In this document: one piece after another, positions 41,191 to 49,390 of the stretch | Position numbering within the stretch: the first letter of the stretch is position 1 | Layout of the letters: each line of letters opens with the position of its first letter | Assembly (NCBI GenBank): GCA_012842495.1 | Contig: DUSS01000009.1 | Location: 1-64,000, forward strand | DNA: 64,000 nucleotides | Direction: 5' to 3' | Source of the DNA: Candidatus Fermentithermobacillaceae bacterium | GTDB lineage: Bacteria; Bacillota; Sulfobacillia; Fermentithermobacillales; DUSS01 | Program-made: the position numbers and the translations under genes | Notes under the pieces: generated by a model | What the model was told of the DNA's origin: nothing | Databases searched by the model: none | Seen by the model: only the letters and a program-made list of their open reading frames with translations

Positions 41191-41525
41191 GAATTCACCT
41201 CTGACTGAAGGGACTTCATAACCCAGTAGTCAGATAACACGCGTCTTGCCCAGTAGATGACTTCTCGGTCATGATCTGTTAGCTGTCGACTCCTAAACGC
41301 AACCTTGATCTCCGGCGCATTCGGGTCCAGGAACCAGGCGATATTCAGCCCATAATAGTCCGCAAGCCTTCCGAGGTAAAAAGTCGATGGGGTCCGAGCG
41401 CCCGACTCCCAGTAGGAGAGCAGCTCTCGAGAAATCCCCGTATCCCTTGACACTTCGTCTTGCGTCTTGCCTATGGACCGGCGAGCGCTTCTCAACCTTT
41501 GACCCAGGAATGCCATCCGCTCCAT
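41187..41525 (-). CDS. XRE-family HTH transcriptional regulator
   Basis: LGQRLRSARRSIGKTQDEVSRDTGISRELLSYWESGARTPS; overlaps the ImmA/IrrE ORF by 4 nt. Confidence 0.85.
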   Translation of the reverse strand: MERMAFLGQRLRSARRSIGKTQDEVSRDTGISRELLSYWESGARTPSTFYLGRLADYYGLNIAWFLDPNAPEIKVAFRSRQLTDHDREVIYWARRVLSDYWVMKSLQSEVNS

Positions 41526-41678
41526 CGGCGTTTCCCTCCACGGTTGACGTTTTGTTACACTATGATATCACTGGAGACGAATGTAACACCTTCACCCGGG
41601 TTAAGATCGACCGTATGCTCGCCCATCCGGCGGTCCAATCGCGCTCCACGAGGAAAGCTCGGGAAAAAGGACGCCCTC

Positions 41679-42527
41679 TCACACACGGAAGTTAATCCCA
41701 TAGAACACCCTCACGAGGTACTCCCTCAGCCTGTCCGGAACGAACCTGGCCACGAAGGGAATCAACGTATACCCAAAAGCCCCGCAGGGATTCCTCCCGG
41801 GCGGATTGGGGTCCCTTATGATTTGGAGGATTTTCCCGGCAACGACCGACGGAGGCGGAGATTCCCTCAGCCTTTTGTCTATCGACTTCCAGCTGGTCTC
41901 GAGCCAGGACCTGTATGGCGAGTTCTCGCGCTGCCCGAAGCGCGTCGCATTGTTGAAATTGGTGTTTATGTATGAAGGCGCGATGGCGACCACCTTGACG
42001 CCGAACGGGCGGAGCTCTTGACGAAGACCCTCCGTGAACGCCTCTATCGCGCGTTTCGAGGCGCCGTAATGCACCTGAAACGGAACCACGATCGTACTCG
42101 CCAGAGAACTCACGTTGATGACCAGGCCGGAGCGTCGTTCCCGCATGGCCGGCACGACCTCCTGGATAACCCTGATCGCCCCGAAGACATTGGTTTCGAA
42201 CTCGGCCTTCACGAGCTCTACCGCTACTTCTTCGATAGGGCCGTAGATGCCGAAACCCGCGTTGTTGATGAGAACGTCGATCCTGCCGGCTTCCTCGATC
42301 ACCTGCGCCACGCCCCGCCTCACCGAGTCCGAATCGGTCACGTCCATCCGGACGAATCTCACGGACTGCCGGAGATCATCCGGGAGCTCCCGCAGCTTTC
42401 CCAGGTCCCTCGTGGTACCCCAAACGCGGTACCCCTCCCGGGATAGGAGGCTGGCAGTCGCTGCCCCTATTCCCGAGGAAGCCCCCGTGATAAGAACGTT
42501 CTGCCTCTGGTTGTGCCCCTGCGACAT
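41679..42527 (-). CDS. short-chain dehydrogenase/reductase (SDR)
   Basis: VLITGASSGIGAATASLLSREGYRVWGTTR, INNAGFGIYGPIEE, YGASKRAIEAF. Confidence 0.93.
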   Translation of the reverse strand: MSQGHNQRQNVLITGASSGIGAATASLLSREGYRVWGTTRDLGKLRELPDDLRQSVRFVRMDVTDSDSVRRGVAQVIEEAGRIDVLINNAGFGIYGPIEEVAVELVKAEFETNVFGAIRVIQEVVPAMRERRSGLVINVSSLASTIVVPFQVHYGASKRAIEAFTEGLRQELRPFGVKVVAIAPSYINTNFNNATRFGQRENSPYRSWLETSWKSIDKRLRESPPPSVVAGKILQIIRDPNPPGRNPCGAFGYTLIPFVARFVPDRLREYLVRVFYGINFRV

Positions 42528-42548
42528 CCCGTCTCATCCTCCAACCCG

Positions 42549-43466
42549 TCAGGATTCGCGCACCGCATCTTCAGCCCTCTGTATGACCTCGACCGTGCCC
42601 CGGCTGCCGTCCACCAGCAGCAGGTCGCCCGTGCGTATCTTCGATGTAGCTCCCTCCACCTGAAGGACCGCCGGTATCCCATACTCCCTGGCCACGACAG
42701 CGCTGTGCGACAGAAGTCCCCCTTCTTCCAGGACGATCGCGCAGGCTACGCTGAAAAGGGGAGTCCAGCCCGGGTTCGCGAACGGTGCCACGAGGACCTC
42801 GCCTTTTTTGAGTTCGGCAGCCTCCTCCAGAGAACGGACCACCCGGGCCCGCCCCGTCGCCGAACCTCCCGAACAGCCCATCCCCATGTAGACCGCAACG
42901 GACTCGATGCCGGAGACCTCCCCAGCGGGCTGGGCCTCGCTCTGATCAAGATAAACCCTAGCGTGCACCTCCGGACTCCCGTCTTTCCTCCGCGATGAAG
43001 ATGTTCTGCCCGGCAATATCCTTGCCCTGCCCGGCATTATGACTGCCGGGGGAACGAAGTTTCTGTACATGACCGGGATCCTACGCCTGTACCTCACCCT
43101 CTGCCGCACCACCGCGTGATCCAGCGTACCGTCCAGAAGGCCCAGGACCTCATCCCGGGAAAGCCAGAATATGTCGTCCTCCCCGTCGAGCACCCCAGCC
43201 TTCGCCCACCTTATGCCCTGCTCCTTCAGGAATCTGCGTGTGTGATACCGTGCTCTGCTGAGGTAGACTCGGGTTTCCTCCCGCCACCAGGCAAGGCGTC
43301 TGACAAGATCCAGGTTCGACTTGAACCGTCTCCATATAAAAGGGAACAGGAATTTCCCCGAGCTTTCTTTCAACGCCTCCTCCGTCCGCCTTTCTTCTTC
43401 CTCCCTCACTTTCTCTTGCCGGGCCAGCTGTTGCCTGGGGTCCAGGCTTAGCTCTCCGAGAGGCAA
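42549..43466 (-). pseudogene. C-terminal part of a PEP-synthase/PEP-utilizing protein (swivelling phosphohistidine domain), 5' truncated
   Basis: KGEVLVAPFANPGWTPLFSVACAIVLEEGGLLSHSAVVAREYGIPAVLQVEGA; no ATP-grasp domain; IS256-like sequence immediately upstream. Confidence 0.75.
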
Positions 43467-43499
43467 GCCTTAAGCATGGAAAGAGGCAACGCGGGGTCT

Positions 43500-43657
43500 T
43501 CGCCCCACCTTGGAACCGAGAGGTCTTCGTCGATCTCTGTCACCTCAGCCTGAAGTACCTGGTTCAACACTTGCTCCAACAACCTCGCCATAGCTACGTC
43601 GTCCTTGAACAACCTGTGCACCATGTCGTCCGAGAGTGTAATCTGGTATTGGGTCAC
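43500..43657 (-). pseudogene. IS256-family transposase N-terminal fragment
   Basis: MTQYQITLSDDMVHRLFKDDVAMARLLEQVLNQVLQAEVTE, typical IS256 transposase N-terminus, then unrelated sequence. Confidence 0.65.
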
Positions 43658-44089
43658 CGCTGCTCCTCCTCCGACTGAATGTCCTTACAGACACCCAGTC
43701 TATCAGAGGGGCGGGTGGCCCGGCTCATCGGCTCCCATCGCGATCCCATTTTACAGAAGTCTAAGGACTTCACTGGCGAAGATCGGGGAACTCAGCATGC
43801 AGGCGGAGATACTTCAGGAGTACCTGAAGAAAAAGAGGCTTTCACCACCGCCGCCGATGTTCGGGATCTTTTTTGATTGGGGAAGATCCGTTAAAGCGGT
43901 CTGTAAAGGAAAATAACAATGGAAGTGGTCTTTCGCCGTTTGTTCGATTTTCTCCATCGCTTCCACCCCGGAAATTCGGGAAAAAAGCAACGTAGCCTAC
44001 GGCAACTTGCCTGGTAGACGATAGATACGTGCCCCCTTTTTTGGGGCTTTTCGTTGTCAACCATAGCTTCTTTCGAAACTGTTATGTGA

Positions 44090-44596
44090 TCACTTGAATA
44101 CCCAGCGACGGTCTTTGCTCTCAGGCAGTTGGCGCAAGATGATTTGGCGTTTAAGCCCCAGTACGGTGTATGTTACCGTGACCAGTCGGTGTTTACTCTC
44201 GTCGCTGCCGTCAAATGGGCGGATTCGATGTATCTCCAGCAAAATGTTCAGAGGAGGAGTGCTTCCTTGGAGGGGCAGTCGCACGCGCTTCTCAAGTTCA
44301 TCAATCCCGGCAAAAGGCCAAGGGTTACGGTCTGTAGAGTCTGTTTGCCAAGCGTTGGTACTCCGGTGAAATTGGGTTTGGTAGGAGGCTTCTTGAACCC
44401 TAAAGAAATGGCGCCATATTGAATCAGGCCCGTCAAGACGAATTATCAGAAGCCAGTCGTCGGGGCCATAGCCGAGCATGCAACCGCTGCACACAAGGGT
44501 TATCCTAGAATCGTACCAGATAAGCCCAGAAACGAAAACCACAAATACTACGAGAACCGCTAACAAAACTGCCCGGTGGGCGCGAAAAAGCTGCAC
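44090..44596 (-). CDS. hypothetical membrane-anchored protein
   Basis: N-terminal TM VLLAVLVVFVVFVSGLIWY followed by a soluble domain; no recognised family. Confidence 0.4.
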   Translation of the reverse strand: MQLFRAHRAVLLAVLVVFVVFVSGLIWYDSRITLVCSGCMLGYGPDDWLLIIRLDGPDSIWRHFFRVQEASYQTQFHRSTNAWQTDSTDRNPWPFAGIDELEKRVRLPLQGSTPPLNILLEIHRIRPFDGSDESKHRLVTVTYTVLGLKRQIILRQLPESKDRRWVFK

Positions 44597-45331
44597 GATG
44601 ATACACCCCCGAGTGCTCTACTGGAATAACGAGGGACTGCTACATTTCATTTTATGACGAGGTCGTATGTTCCTGCTAGTGGATGTGCTCGTTCGGGTCA
44701 TGCGGCACACCAGCCTGTGCCAAGCGTTTCCAGGCCGCAGGCTGGCTTGATCTACCCCAGGCTTTGATGCAGTCGCAACTGATTACAACACCTGCCTTGT
44801 CCAGCTGCTGAATCGGGTCCGTGGTCCGTGCCAGGTCTTGGTAGGCGATCCGTCTGGCGGCCGTAATCTAGATTCCTTCTTTTGACCCAAGGAGAGTTTA
44901 GCGCGACACAGGCTTGAAATCAGTCCCCTGCTTTTTCTCCTTTTCTGCACAACTCGGCGGCGTTGAACGGTTCAACCGATAGCACAGCCGGGGGAAGTAA
45001 TAGCCGTCGGAAGGTTTTCTCGCGCCATACCCTGAAGACATCCCCTCTGGCTATTGACGTCTGGCCGCTTATAGAGGGACAACGTCACCGGGCCCTGCCA
45101 CGAAATGGTGCAGCTCCCTTGACATCCCAAAGCGCCAATGGAAACGAGGCGACCGTAGTAGCAGTCATAAACCAGGTAGGCTATATGAGGTCATCGTTCA
45201 CTTTCCAGACAAAGGTTGAGACTTATGTCGACGTCGCAGTTAAAGGACTGACGGGAAACTGGACGCCCTCTGGGTCAGTGAAGATTAGCCTTTCCTCAAG
45301 AGTAGGGAACCGGTTGGCACTGAACATGCCG

Positions 45332-45535
45332 TCAGCCACCCTGGTCCTGAGGTAGTCTTTGTAGTTGTCGAGTTTGGATAGCCTGAGGTGTGGGTCTGTA
45401 CTTGGGCACTTTTCTCGAGCGGAGATACCTCCTGATGGTCTTACGGTCGTGCCCTGTCCGCCTGGCTATGCCCCTGGTGCTCAGTCCCGGTGAGTGCATG
45501 ACTCTGGCCTCCACCTCCGAACAAACTTGATACAT
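45332..45535 (-). pseudogene. IS21-family transposase (IstA) N-terminal fragment
   Basis: SPGLSTRGIARRTGHDRKTIRRYLRSRKVPKYRP HTH typical of IstA. Confidence 0.65.
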
Positions 45536-45540
45536 GTCCA

Positions 45541-45764
45541 TACAGTTTTACCCACATATTGTAGTACAGCCATTGGTTGGCATTTCCGCTGCTATACATC
45601 CGAGCAACGCAATAGCTCCAGACGTTTCCGTAGGATATGTAGTGTATGTCTTGTGCGGTCCATCCGTTGTCGAAAGACGGATTCGACTCGCCCGAGAAAT
45701 CGTCCCATCTGCCAGCATGATCACCGAAATTGTAAAGTCTATTCAGTCCTGTATTTTGCTCCGG
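45541..45764 (-). pseudogene. C-terminal fragment of an unidentified secreted-type protein
   Basis: Open frame without start codon PEQNTGLNRLYNFGDHAGRWDDFSGESNPSFDNGWTAQDIHYISYGNVWSYCVARMYSSGNANQWLYYNMWVKLYG reading into the IS21 fragment. Confidence 0.4.
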
Positions 45765-46804
45765 TCACCCTGTCTGAGCTGCTGCTTTCTCTTTACCACC
45801 ACCGTGCACCATTCAAGGACCGTTTCCTTGAGCGGAAGGGCGTCTATTCCTGCTCCTTCTATCAGGCAACTTTTCGGGGTAGGCAGCGCTCTCACCGCAA
45901 TTGCGTTCTCGACTCCGGCATCAAGGCCAGCTCTTGAAAGGGCATCGAGGGCACTCGCTTTGAACGCGAGCTCCTCCAACCCATAGTTTCGCAGGTATTC
46001 CCTGCTCTCAATGTCATGTTCGGGGTGGAAGAGACATACTGCCAGGAGCTCGCCTGAGAGGACTCTGGCTACCTCTTTGACAGTCTCATTTGCCCCATAC
46101 TGGATATTTTGAAACCCCACGTAAGTGGTCAGCGCTGAGATAGAGTTATTCTTGAAGGGCATTTTCCTCACATCAAAAGCCAGGAACTCAGTGCGGTCCG
46201 CCAGGCCGCACCAGCGATAATAGGCCTTTTGCCGGCGCAGGACACGAGGGCTGAAATCGCTGATAACCGTCCTTATACCGGAAGTCTCCTTAAGAATTGC
46301 ATCTACCAGAGTACACATGCCCGAAGCAAGGTCCACGACCAGACCCTCGCCGCCCAAGAACCTGTGCTTAAGCCGGTGAATCACGAAGTCTATCTGGGCG
46401 CGGCTCCCTCTCCGGTATTCATCTGTGTAGATCCCGACGGATGCCTGAGCGAAAGCTTCTTCCGCCTCGCGATAGAGCCCTCTTTCGGCGAGAACCATGC
46501 CTCTGAAGTGCTGGTCTGCAGGTGACAGGGATTGTAGCGGCGAGCCCAGCAACTTTTCTTCGATATCCGGCCGCTCCTTTAGGAACCGCGTCAAGTGGCT
46601 GTCCACCGCTTCCCAGAGGTCTTCCCTCGGAAGGTCGGGGGTCAGAAAGATCCCAATCCCATCTTTCACCGGATAGGTGGCCGAGCAGTTCGTACAGCGG
46701 GCTTCGCCTTCAAGTATCTGGTGCCTTTCTACCTGTTGGACCTGCCAGGAAAGAGTACTTCCGCACGATGGACACTGGAGCATATCTACTAGATCGCGAT
46801 GCAT
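45743..46804 (-). CDS. SAM-dependent methyltransferase with N-terminal Trm112-like zinc domain
   Basis: MHRDLVDMLQCPSCGSTLSWQ...CTNCSATYPVKDGIGIFLTPD; GGEGLVVDLASGMCTLVDAIL; strong RBS AAGGAGG upstream of 46804. Confidence 0.85.
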   Translation of the reverse strand: MHRDLVDMLQCPSCGSTLSWQVQQVERHQILEGEARCTNCSATYPVKDGIGIFLTPDLPREDLWEAVDSHLTRFLKERPDIEEKLLGSPLQSLSPADQHFRGMVLAERGLYREAEEAFAQASVGIYTDEYRRGSRAQIDFVIHRLKHRFLGGEGLVVDLASGMCTLVDAILKETSGIRTVISDFSPRVLRRQKAYYRWCGLADRTEFLAFDVRKMPFKNNSISALTTYVGFQNIQYGANETVKEVARVLSGELLAVCLFHPEHDIESREYLRNYGLEELAFKASALDALSRAGLDAGVENAIAVRALPTPKSCLIEGAGIDALPLKETVLEWCTVVVKRKQQLRQGDRSKIQD

Positions 46805-46863
46805 AGTACGTGCCTCCTTGGGCGGACCGGATTTGCTGCTCCCCGGTGCCGCCGGTACACTCG

Positions 46864-48501
46864 TCAGTACATCTTTGCGTAATATTCCTGCACCATGCGG
46901 TCGGAGGAAAACTGTTTCTGCGACATGCTGATGCTCGAACGCATCATCTGGACCCACCTGTCGCGCCTGTCGTAATAGGTGGGCAGAACCTCCCCGAAAA
47001 GCACCTTGTACAGCGAGTCCAAATCGTGCGCGTCTGAACCCTCGACGCCGTCCCCGAATTGCCAGCCATTCACCCCGTGAACACAGGCTTCCGGCCACCA
47101 CCCGTCGAGAATGCTCAGGTTCAACACGCCGTTCATGGCGGCCTTCATGCCTGAGGTGCCGCAGGCCTCGAGAGGACGCCGGGGGTTATTGAGCCAAACA
47201 TCCGAACCCCTGGTCATGAGCCGGCCGATTTTCATGTCATAGTTCTCGAGGAAGACCACGCTCCTGGGATACTTCCTCGCGTAGCGGGCTAGATTCGCGA
47301 CTATCTCCTTGCCAATATCGTCCTGCGGGTGCGCCTTGCCCGAAAAGATTATCTGAATACGACCATCCTCAAGATAAGGCTCGATCAGCTTGGGCTTTCG
47401 GAAAATGAGGTCGCTGCGCTTGTACGCCACCGCCCGCCGGGCAAATCCGATGAGTAGCCGGTCCGGGGCGAGACGAACTCCCGTCCGCTGTCTCACTTCT
47501 TCCAGAAGTTCCTCTTTACAAGCCATGTGAGCTGCCCAGAGGTCGCCGTTTTCGACGAAAGCGCGGCGAATCCGTTCGTCCTGCCACGTCCCGGGGTGAA
47601 CCCCGTTGGTGATCGCGATTATGTTGGGGGCACCCTTCACATCCTGCCACATCCGGCGGGCGGTAACCCCGTGCAGTTGCGAAACGCCGTTGGCGGCTCG
47701 GGACAGCCGCAGTCCGGCTACGGTCATGTTGAATGGGCTTCCGCCGATCTCGATCATCTGATCCAGGGTAAGACCATTGTTCGCCCCCATGTATTTCAAG
47801 AGCTCGTGCCTGTGAGACTCGTTGCCCTCTTTGACCGGTGTGTGGGTGGTGAACACTATCTGCCGGCGCGCGGCGTTCCACGCTTCGTGGAAGGACATGC
47901 CCTGTTCTTGCATCCTTTCGCGGATGAGTTCGATTCCCGCCAGCACGGCGTGACCCTCGTTGAAGTGGTAGACATCTACCTCTATGCCCAGCGCCTTCAG
48001 GGCACGGACACCGGCGATGCCGAGCACCATTTCCTGAGCTACCCGCTCCTCAGAAAACCAACCGTAAAGCTGGCCCGTGATCCAGCGGTCCTCGTTTTCC
48101 GGTAGATTGGTGTCGAGCAAGTACAGCGGGGCGTTGCCGTATTTATCGAGCAGCCACACCTTGCAGGTCACCTTTCGACCCCGTATGTCCACGCTCACCC
48201 TGACACCCGTGTCCTTCAAGAAGTCGTAGGAATAGCACGGATACGAGTCATACGGCCTGCCGCCCGGCCCCAAACGCTGCCAGGTGTAACCTTGACGCCA
48301 CAGGATCCCGACGCCGACTACGGGCAGGTTCAAATCCGAGGCGGATTTCAGGAAGTCGCCTGCCAGTATCCCGAGTCCTCCAGCATATGCGTGGAATTCC
48401 TCGTGAAGTCCATACTCCATGCAAAAGTAGGCCACCCGGAGCTTGCGCTTTTCGGAATCGACTTGACTCCCGTCCATGTTGAGGTCGTTGTTCTCGGCCA
48501 T
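46864..48501 (-). CDS. glgP: alpha-glucan (glycogen/maltodextrin) phosphorylase
   Basis: VAYFCMEYGLHEEFHAYAGGLGILAGD, ITNGVHPGTWQDERI, AVAYKRSDLIF, EACGTSGMKAAMNGVLNLSILDGWW. Confidence 0.92.
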   Translation of the reverse strand: MAENNDLNMDGSQVDSEKRKLRVAYFCMEYGLHEEFHAYAGGLGILAGDFLKSASDLNLPVVGVGILWRQGYTWQRLGPGGRPYDSYPCYSYDFLKDTGVRVSVDIRGRKVTCKVWLLDKYGNAPLYLLDTNLPENEDRWITGQLYGWFSEERVAQEMVLGIAGVRALKALGIEVDVYHFNEGHAVLAGIELIRERMQEQGMSFHEAWNAARRQIVFTTHTPVKEGNESHRHELLKYMGANNGLTLDQMIEIGGSPFNMTVAGLRLSRAANGVSQLHGVTARRMWQDVKGAPNIIAITNGVHPGTWQDERIRRAFVENGDLWAAHMACKEELLEEVRQRTGVRLAPDRLLIGFARRAVAYKRSDLIFRKPKLIEPYLEDGRIQIIFSGKAHPQDDIGKEIVANLARYARKYPRSVVFLENYDMKIGRLMTRGSDVWLNNPRRPLEACGTSGMKAAMNGVLNLSILDGWWPEACVHGVNGWQFGDGVEGSDAHDLDSLYKVLFGEVLPTYYDRRDRWVQMMRSSISMSQKQFSSDRMVQEYYAKMY

Positions 48502-48904
48502 TAGCTATTCCTCCCCTTCAACGAGTCCCGCCCTTAAGTGGCTCAGACGGTCCGCAACGCTTTGCGAAAGCCGTTAGCTATCTCTTCTCATCAATCAATC
48601 CCCCTACCGCATGGCGCGCAGACGGAGACGCCTGGACCGAGCTCGAAGCGGTGCTGCCGCGATGAACCCGGTGATTTCATATTGCGCATGATGCGTATTA
48701 CGCATATCGCAGGTGACGACACCATGTGCAAACGCTTGCACAAAAGAATTCGCCGCCGGCCCCGGGTTTCCTTCTCGGCACACTGGATAATTTTCAGGAT
48801 AGTAGTCCGTTTTGGTGCTCGCGGACACGCCCTATTGTTGTTCCCGAGGGCCAATTGCCAGCCCCGGTGTGTACGGTGGAGGTAGCCACATTCGCGGTAA
48901 CCCC

Positions 48905-48960
48905 AGCAGGACTTTGGCCTGGGCCTCTTCTTGGCCAAGGAGATCGTTGAAGCTCACGGG
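48905..48960 (+). pseudogene. histidine-kinase HATPase G2-box remnant
   Basis: ttt-ggc-ctg-ggc-ctc-ttc... encodes FGLGLFLAKEIVEAHGG. Confidence 0.5.
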
Positions 48961-49195
48961 GGCGCACCTCGGTGCAGAGCAAGTTCTTCCAACTCGTTGT
49001 AAAGTCTCGCGTAAAAGGAAGGACGCTCTTAGGGTCCGGGAAGAGGACCGTCAGTTACCACGCCCACGCCGATATCGCTCAGGGGGTCATCCTCCACCAC
49101 TTTTCCCCCAGCGAGGATCTTAACCCCCGTGCAGGCGCGGGAACCGAACAGGTATACCAGCGAGAACCCCAGTCTGTATGCGCATCACAAGAGTG

Positions 49196-49390
49196 ACCCG
49201 CAAAGTATGGCTGCCCGACAAGTACGGAAGCGTACCGCCGTATGTAGTTGACACCAACTTCCTCGTAAACGAGGACAGCCGGACCATAGGTAAGCTCTAC
49301 GGTTGGTTGTCCGAGGAGCGCGCCCCCAAGCAGATAGTTACCAGGGCTGCTCGGTTGTGCAGGTTAAGCGCCCTCAGTTTGAACGCTTAC
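49196..49390 (+). pseudogene. decayed fragment of a second glgP-like phosphorylase
   Basis: TRKVWLPDKYGSVPPYVVDTNFLVNEDSRTIGKLYGWLSEERAPKQIVTRAARLCRLSAL aligns to TCKVWLLDKYGNAPLYLLDTNLPENEDRWITGQLYGWFSEERVAQEMVLGIAGVRALKAL of the intact glgP. Confidence 0.8.

Noticed and set aside
43812-43829. cttcagg-agta-cctgaag palindrome as an operator or terminator
   Set aside because: Small hairpin inside a poorly supported ORF, with no T-tract and no second copy noticed; could be coincidental.
43940-44055. GEMM (c-di-GMP-I) riboswitch
   Set aside because: Some resemblance (gggaaaaaagcaacgtagcctacggc...), but the conserved GGGCAAACC..GAAA tetraloop-receptor half and the diagnostic GGGACGCAAAGCC string are not present as expected; kept only as a low-interest structured element.
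47527-48105. 192-aa plus-strand ORF opposite glgP
   Set aside because: Antisense to conserved GlgP motifs; shadow ORF.
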